A stretch of 64,000 nucleotides of DNA. Source: Ziziphus jujuba. Lineage: Eukaryota; Streptophyta; Magnoliopsida; Rosales; Rhamnaceae. Under the pieces are notes generated by a model, which worked only from the letters and a program-made list of their open reading frames with translations, made no database searches and was not told the DNA's origin. The stretch lies in contig NC_083386.1 of NCBI RefSeq assembly GCF_031755915.1, positions 20,321,001-20,385,000 on the forward strand, written 5' to 3'. The translations under genes were made by a program, and so were the position numbers. This document shows positions 58,680-64,000 of this stretch, in pieces (position 1 is the first letter of the stretch; each line of letters starts with the position of its first letter).

Positions 58680-59530
58680 ATGGCATTTAAGATTAGGTCA
58701 CCCAAGTTTCCAAATATTTAAAACATTTGTTTCATAAGTTGTTTGGCAATAAAAATCTATCTTTGTTTCATTTTGAAATTTGTGAATTTGCAAAACATCA
58801 TTGTGCATCTTTTCCTTCACAACCATATAAACCATCAAAACCTTTCACTATTATTCACAGTAATGTTTGGGATCCTAATAAGATAAGTACACCTTCTAAC
58901 AAGAGATGGTTCATCACATTTACGGATGATCATACTCAACTTTGCTGGGTGCATTTATTGAAAGACAAATCAGAAGTCGAACGGGTTTTTAAAAATTTTT
59001 ACAATATGGTGCAGACTCAACTCAGACTAACATACAAGTTTTCAGATGTGATAATGGGAAAGAGTATTTCAACATGATCTTGGAAAATTTTTTTCTTGAA
59101 AAAGGAATAATTCATCACAGTTCTTGCATCGATATGCCCCAACAAAATGGTATTGCTGAAAGAAAAAATAAGCATCTGTTGGAGGTGGCTTATGCATTAC
59201 TTTTTTCAACTAAAGTTCCTAAATATTTGTGTGGAGGAGCTGTTTTAACTGCTACATGCTTAATAAACAGAATAATTTCCAAAGTTTTACAATTTCAAAC
59301 TCCTTTCCAAGTTTTCACAAATTGTTTTCCAACTGCTAGATTTTTGCTGATCTACCTTTAAAAATATCTGGTTGTACAGCTTTTGTTCATGAACATAGAA
59401 CTTGAGCCTAGAGCTATAAAATGTGTCTTCATTGGTTACTTCCCAACTCATAAGGGTTATAAATGTTTTGATCTGATATTGAAAATTTTTTTTGTCACAA
59501 TGGACATCACATTTTTTGAAAAACAACCAT
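58680..59530 (+). pseudogene. copia B integrase remnant
   Basis: Zinc-finger part (FEICEFAKHHCASFPSQPYK), core motifs HSNVWDP (the expected first Asp is Asn), FITFTDDHTQLCWVHLLKDK and PQQNGIAERKNKHLLEVAYA, and a C-terminal GYFPTHKGYKCFDL. At least two frame changes (near 59040 and 59360) and the altered first catalytic residue make it inactive. Confidence 0.82.
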
Positions 59531-59879
59531 TTTTTAAGGATATTCATCTTCAGGGAAAGACTTTTAAGGAAGATTCATTTGTTAACTCCGACGATGTTTT
59601 TCTCTCAGATGATGTGTTTCTCTCAAAAGATTCTGAGCCTAGTACCTTTGCACCTATAGCAAATGGCCAACATTCGTTCCTTGAAACTCCTTTCACTATG
59701 AGTGATGTTTCCCCAGAGTCTAGGCCTACATTTGAAAATCAATCTGAAAATCAACATTTTAAAAAACAACCTTTGGAAACCCAAAAAAAGGGACAATCTA
59801 CTATAATACCACAACATGATAATTCTGCTAAACAACAGGCAATAGATTTAAGGAAGGTGATCGAACTTGTAAAGAGATT

Positions 59880-60160
59880 GTTTACTTGAAGAAGAATCAT
59901 AGAAAAGGAAAAGATGAATTCACTCTACAGCATGGCCATGATTCCGAACCGAGGATAAATTAACAATCTGAGTTTTTTACAGGTAATTCCCTTTCTCTTC
60001 ATTGAGTCTTCCGATCTTGACATTCCTATAGCTCTTCGTAAAGGGGTTAGATCCTGTACTAGTCATTTGCTATATAAATTTATGTCATACTTGAAATTGT
60101 CTTCATCTCTTGTTGCTTTTACCTCTCAATTGTCTTGTGTAGAAATTCCTAACAGTGTAT
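59880..60160 (+). other. linker between copia B integrase and reverse transcriptase
   Basis: Decayed, low-complexity polyprotein linker with several stops; no catalytic motif. Confidence 0.5.
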
Positions 60161-60169
60161 AGGAGGTTT

Positions 60170-61120
60170 TAAAAGTTCCAAAGTGGAAAGAAGCAGTGCT
60201 TGAAGAGATGAAAGCTCTTAAGAAGAATAATACTTGGAATATTAAGGCATTACCAATTGAGAAGACTGCTATAGGCTGTAAATGAGTCTTCACTGTGAAG
60301 TAAAACTCTAGTGGTTTAGTGGAGAGATACAAGGTTAGGTTAGTGGCTAAGGGATTCATCCAGACATACGGTATCGATTACTCTGAAACTTTTGCTCTTA
60401 TTGTAAAATTGAATACGGTGAGAGTACTTCTATCTATTGCTGTTAATCTAGACTAGTCCTTGCAGCAATTAGATGTGAATAATGCATTTCTCAATGGTGA
60501 CTTGGAGGAAGAGGTGTACATGGATAGTCCACAAGGATTTGAGGAGAAATTTGGCTCAAAAGTGTGCAAACTAAAGAATTCCTTATATGGTCTCAAACAG
60601 TCTCCAAGGGCTTGGTTTAAGAAGTTCACACAATCTGTCAGAAAACAAGGATATTCCAAAGGATAAGCTTTCCATACCTTGTTTTTCAAATTTTCTTCTT
60701 AAAAAAAGGTTACTGTGCTAATAGTTTATGTTGATGATATTATTCTCACAGGTGATGATGTGATTGAGATGGAGAGACTAAAGAAGAGCCTTGCATTAGA
60801 ATTCGAGATCAAGGACTTAGGAGCACTAAGATATTTCCTTGGCATGGAAGTTGCTCGTTCAAGGAAAGGAATTATTGTTTCTCAATAAAAATATATCCTT
60901 GATCTTTTGAAGAAAACTGGGATGTGTGGTTGTAGACCGGCTGAGAGTCCCATGGATCCTAATGTGAAGCTTTGGAAAAAGGGAAGTGTTCCTGTTGATA
61001 CTCGTAGATGCCAGAGATTGGTTGGGAAACTAATCTATTTATCCCATATTCAATCGGATATTGCCTTCTCAGTCGGTGTTGTTATTCAATTCATGCATTC
61101 ACCTTATGAAGAACACCTTG
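60170..61120 (+). pseudogene. copia B reverse transcriptase remnant
   Basis: [40 protein letters not shown] and LDVNNAFLNGDLEEEVYMDS, then LKNSLYGLKQSPRAWFKKF and the active-site YVDDIILTGDD at 60727-60759. Conserved LGMEVARSRKGIIVSQ and LVGKLIYLSHIQSDIAF follow. Stops occur near 60282, 60300, 60455, 60664 and 60886. Confidence 0.88.
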
Positions 61121-61189
61121 AGGCTGCGAATTTAAGATATTTGAAGTCTACTCCTGGAAAATGTTTATTTTATAAAAAGACTAATTAAA

Positions 61190-61694
61190 GGAGTGTTGAG
61201 GTATTTACTGACGCAGATTGGACAGGTTTGGTGACTGGCAAAAGATCTACTTCAGGGTGTTACTTTTGGCAACAACACTTTGCTTCTTGCTTCACCAGGT
61301 AACCAAGTTTCCCCACACAAAGTTTCAATACTCTTAAGTAGATCTCTTATCAGTCACTGAGTTTAGAGCAATGGCTCAAGGGATTTGTGAGGTGTTGTGG
61401 ATATATAGAATCCTTGTAGAACTTAAGAAGATTGTGAAACTTCTTCTGAAGCTGTATTGTGACAGTAAGGCTGCAATAAGTATTGCTCACAATCCTATCC
61501 AGCATGATAGGAAAAAGCACATTGAGATTGATCAATACTTCATCAAGGAGAAACTTGAAGCTTGGACTATTTTCTTGCCGTTTGTGCCCTCTAATAAGCA
61601 AACAACTGACATCTTGACTAAGGGACTTGCAAGACCTAACTTTGAACATTTGATAAGCAAGTTGGGCATGATTGACATCTATGCACCAACTTGA
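61190..61694 (+). pseudogene. copia B RNase H remnant
   Basis: VFTDADWTGLVTGKRSTSGC, then LYCDSKAAISIAHNPIQHDR, KKHIEIDQYFIKEKL and TTDILTKGLARPNFEHLISK, the usual C-terminal copia motifs, ending with TGA at 61692. Frameshifts lie between 61260 and 61400. Confidence 0.85.
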
Positions 61695-61701
61695 GGGGGA
61701 G
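61692..61701 (+). other. polypurine tract of copia B
   Basis: TGAGGGGGAG directly precedes the 3' LTR; a canonical copia polypurine tract that overlaps the stop codon of the RNase H frame. Confidence 0.88.
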
Positions 61702-61930
61702 TGTAGGAAAGTTAGGAAATCTGATCCCATAGAATCAGGAAATTAGAATTTGAATTAATAGGATATTTCCATTTTTAGTTTTTTCCTTTTTTTCCCTTTC
61801 TGATACTATTTCCGCTCCTTGATTCTAGGAACCTTGTCTTGTGCTCTATCCTATTTAAATACTGATATAATTCATATTATAAAATATAATAAAATAAAAA
61901 GAGTTTTTCTTCTCTCTATTTTTTTCTTCA
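61702..61930 (+). repeat. 3' LTR of copia B
   Basis: 229 bp. It differs from the 5' LTR by two insertions (a repeated GAAATTAGAATTT-type segment near 61740 and a TCTCTATTTTTTT segment near the end) and by substitutions. Confidence 0.9.
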
Positions 61931-62776
61931 TAAAGGTTTATGTTCTTTTGCTTCTTGCCCTCTATACCATGACTTTGCTAAAATTTTGGATCATGCCTTA
62001 CGAATTGTTGAATGGCAAGAGTATTTGACTCCCTCTTGCTATTTGGAACTAGATCGTAACTTTTTCAATTATAAATGGTGGGATTGGCTTGAATTGAATT
62101 TAAAAAGCAAATGCAAATTAATAGTTGGAACTCAAAAAATTTATTGGAGTGATATCTTTGCTGGAGGCGTAAGTCCATTTTTCATAATCATTTTACTTGA
62201 TCTACAAATCCTTATGCTGTAATCATGAACTACACTGTGGACATGAATTTTGCTGCTGTTTAGAGCATGATTTGGTAGTACTTATAAAATTATTTTGCTA
62301 AGATGGAAGCCATTTGTTGAAGGCTATGTAAAGCTTAACATTAATGGAAGCTACAAGGCTCGTATGCAGCAAGCAGGAGTCAGTGGTGTTCTCCGTGACA
62401 GTCATGGAAAATGGATTGTTGGTTTTACAATTACTTTGGGACTTACTATTTGTATTCTTGTTGAAATCTGGGGCCTTTTTCGTGGTCTCAAGCTTGCTCA
62501 AGTTACGAATTTTCAAAAGTGGATGTTGAATTGGACTTTGCTGTTGTGGTTTCCTGGGTTACTAAAAGTATGGCTGATAATCATCCTTACTTTAGCATTT
62601 TGCAGAATTGTCAAGATATTCTCAAGCAGGAAGCTAATTTTTCCATTTCCCATGTCTTTTCTGAGTATAATTGCTAGTGTAACTCTGTGGCAGATGGTCT
62701 TGTTAATTTGAGCTACAATTTTGATCTTGGCTTTCATCTACTGGAAGCTATCCCTAAAGATATTAAAGGGATTTGA
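61931..62776 (+). mobile_element. LINE B, 3' part: zinc-binding and RNase H domains
   Basis: The reading resumes with a decayed zf-RVT end (HDFAKILDHALRIVEWQEYL-like). The RNase H (RVT_3) domain follows from 62295: RWKPFVEGYVKLNINGSYKA, AGVSGVLRDSHGKWIVGFTI and EIWGLFRGLKLAQVTNF. After a frame change near 62512 it continues as VELDFAVVVSWVTKSMADNH, then NSVADGLVNLSYNFDLGFHL, ending at a TGA (62774-62776). This is the normal C-terminus of plant LINE ORF2. The first catalytic Asp position reads Asn (KLNINGS where KLNTDGS is usual). Confidence 0.78.
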
Positions 62777-64000
62777 ATTGTTAACAAATAACTTATCAAT
62801 TTAGAGTTTAGCAATTTAGAGTTTAATTATATTGAATTTCAAAAATAATATAAATGATATAGCATATTTGATGAATTTATGCAATATAATAGGATAGGTA
62901 TAGGTTGACTTGGTAGACCCATTTTACCGAATAATTTCTCTTCGTCTTGAGCATAGTTTAAAACATTGAAACTTTCTGAGATTTCTGTGAAATTTTCATT
63001 TTTCCAACATATAGAAAAGAAATTTAGCTCACAAATGGAAATGAATATAATTTCCATAATATCCACTGAAATTTTTAATATTTATCTATAATTTTTTAGA
63101 AAATTTTTGTCATAACAACATAGAACTTCTGTTTATATTAATAAATATTTATTTATTAGTATTAATAATTTATTCATTTATTGTTAAATATATAACTTCT
63201 CTATAATAATATATATTTCTTTTTATTCCCATGAGTATTATTTTGTAAAAGATTTACTCCATCAGGTCATTTAAAGATTGTTTTTTTTTTTTTTTTGAAG
63301 GTTAAATATTATTGACCTCCCTTGAGATTTGTTATAGTTATAAATAAACCTTAGCAAAATTGTTTTGTATCACTTATCTCCACTGCACAAAATTTTCAAA
63401 GATATTTAAGGGTATAATAAATAAATATATATATATATATATATATCAAATGCGGTGTAATCAATGTAAAAAGTTAAGGATGGGTTTAAATTCAATTTAA
63501 GTATAAAGAAAGGGTAAATGACTTTATATGCATACTTAAAAAGAGTTAGAATTAAGAAAACACAAGTTGTAAGTAAAAAGTTCTTTAAAATGTATTATGG
63601 AATATTTTATTTGATTAGAAAGGAAAAGCTCAATCCAAAAGAAATTAATTCGTTTGTTAATATGTTTAATATCCTTAAAAATAATTATCTTATTCATTTT
63701 ATTTTTGAAACAATCTGAAAAAAAAATACAAATATTATTTCTTATTATTATTAATTTATTTCAAAGGAAAAAAAACATTATATATATTATTGGTCTATTA
63801 GGCATTTTGGGAAAATTGGTATAGGCATATATATATATATATATATTATTTATCTTACAAAATAGTAGCAACAAAAAGAGAAGTATAAAAAAATATTTCT
63901 TTCATTTTTAAAAAATAAAAAGATATCTCTCTCAATTTATTATACTAAGCTAAATAATATGTGTTTATATATATATATATATATATATATAGGATGGAAT
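62777..64000. other. AT-rich intergenic DNA
   Basis: No gene is recognised. It holds a poly(T) tract near 63281 and TA runs at 63424-63446, 63828-63846 and 63967-63992. Confidence 0.5.

Larger units (their letters stand above)
56874..61930 (+). mobile_element. decayed Ty1/copia LTR retrotransposon B, nested in LINE B
   Basis: A 5057-bp element with perfect TAAAG target duplications (56869-56873 and 61931-61935). It has short LTRs (199 and 229 bp, TG...CA), a canonical primer site directly after the 5' LTR and a polypurine tract directly before the 3' LTR. Domain order is copia-type. Gag, integrase, reverse transcriptase and RNase H all carry stops or frameshifts. It belongs to a different family from copia A, as its LTR sequence, LTR length and gag type are unrelated. 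Confidence 0.92.

Noticed and set aside
62839..63066. 75-residue minus-strand ORF after LINE B
   Set aside because: AT-rich chance frame; the segment looks like repeat DNA and has no recognisable motif.

Overview
The window is nuclear DNA of a flowering plant, most likely a eudicot. It is AT-rich, with GT-AG introns, a single-exon DYW-type PPR gene, an auxin influx carrier of the AUX1/LAX family, an SDR110C-type dehydrogenase and many plant retroelement and MITE remnants. The species cannot be named from the sequence. Only three genes look intact: a PPR gene (1797-4766, +) that resembles Arabidopsis At1g18485, a single-exon short-chain dehydrogenase (21416-22210, -), and an eight-exon AUX1/LAX1-type auxin influx carrier (48507-53175, +) whose exon joins all keep frame and give 474 residues. 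They have no evident functional link. A small uncharacterised 50-residue ORF with a TATA box (32782-32934, -) is a fourth candidate.

Layout. 1-1.3 kb: a tRNA-derived SINE-like tail and microsatellites. 1.3-4.8 kb: the PPR gene. 6.1-6.8 kb: a PIF/Harbinger-like MITE. 7.9-15.2 kb: a decayed LINE split by a decayed Ty1/copia element with a perfect TGTTT target duplication. 16.4-16.9 kb: a hAT-type non-autonomous element. 17.9-24.8 kb: AT-rich repeats on both sides of the dehydrogenase, including a lone exon copied from an oligopeptide (OPT) transporter gene, plus a fold-back MITE. 26.2-28.6 kb: tandem arrays with CACTA-like palindromic cores, then the broken 3' end of a second PPR gene. 30.1-31.0 kb: a 920-bp TRIM with perfect CCATG duplications, inserted in an exon-like sequence. 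35.7-36.1 kb: a miniature TRIM with three tandem LTRs of about 80 bp, flanked by CATTG. 39.5-45.5 kb: a fold-back MITE, a 350-bp tandem duplication and a second hAT element with a perfect CCCATATA duplication. 47.7-53.2 kb: the auxin carrier. 56.3-62.8 kb: a second LINE split by a second, unrelated copia element with a perfect TAAAG duplication.

Most of the window is mobile-element debris between well-separated single genes. The most informative observations are structural. There are two LINE/copia nests of the same design. Five elements have a full-length (5- or 8-bp) matching target-site duplication: two copia elements, two TRIMs and one hAT element. A second hAT element matches 7 of 8 bp. 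The three-LTR TRIM, the captured OPT exon and the tandem array with hairpin cores are the other points of interest. No tRNA, rRNA or CRISPR array was found. Repeat names were assigned by eye from termini, target duplications and protein motifs, with no database comparison.
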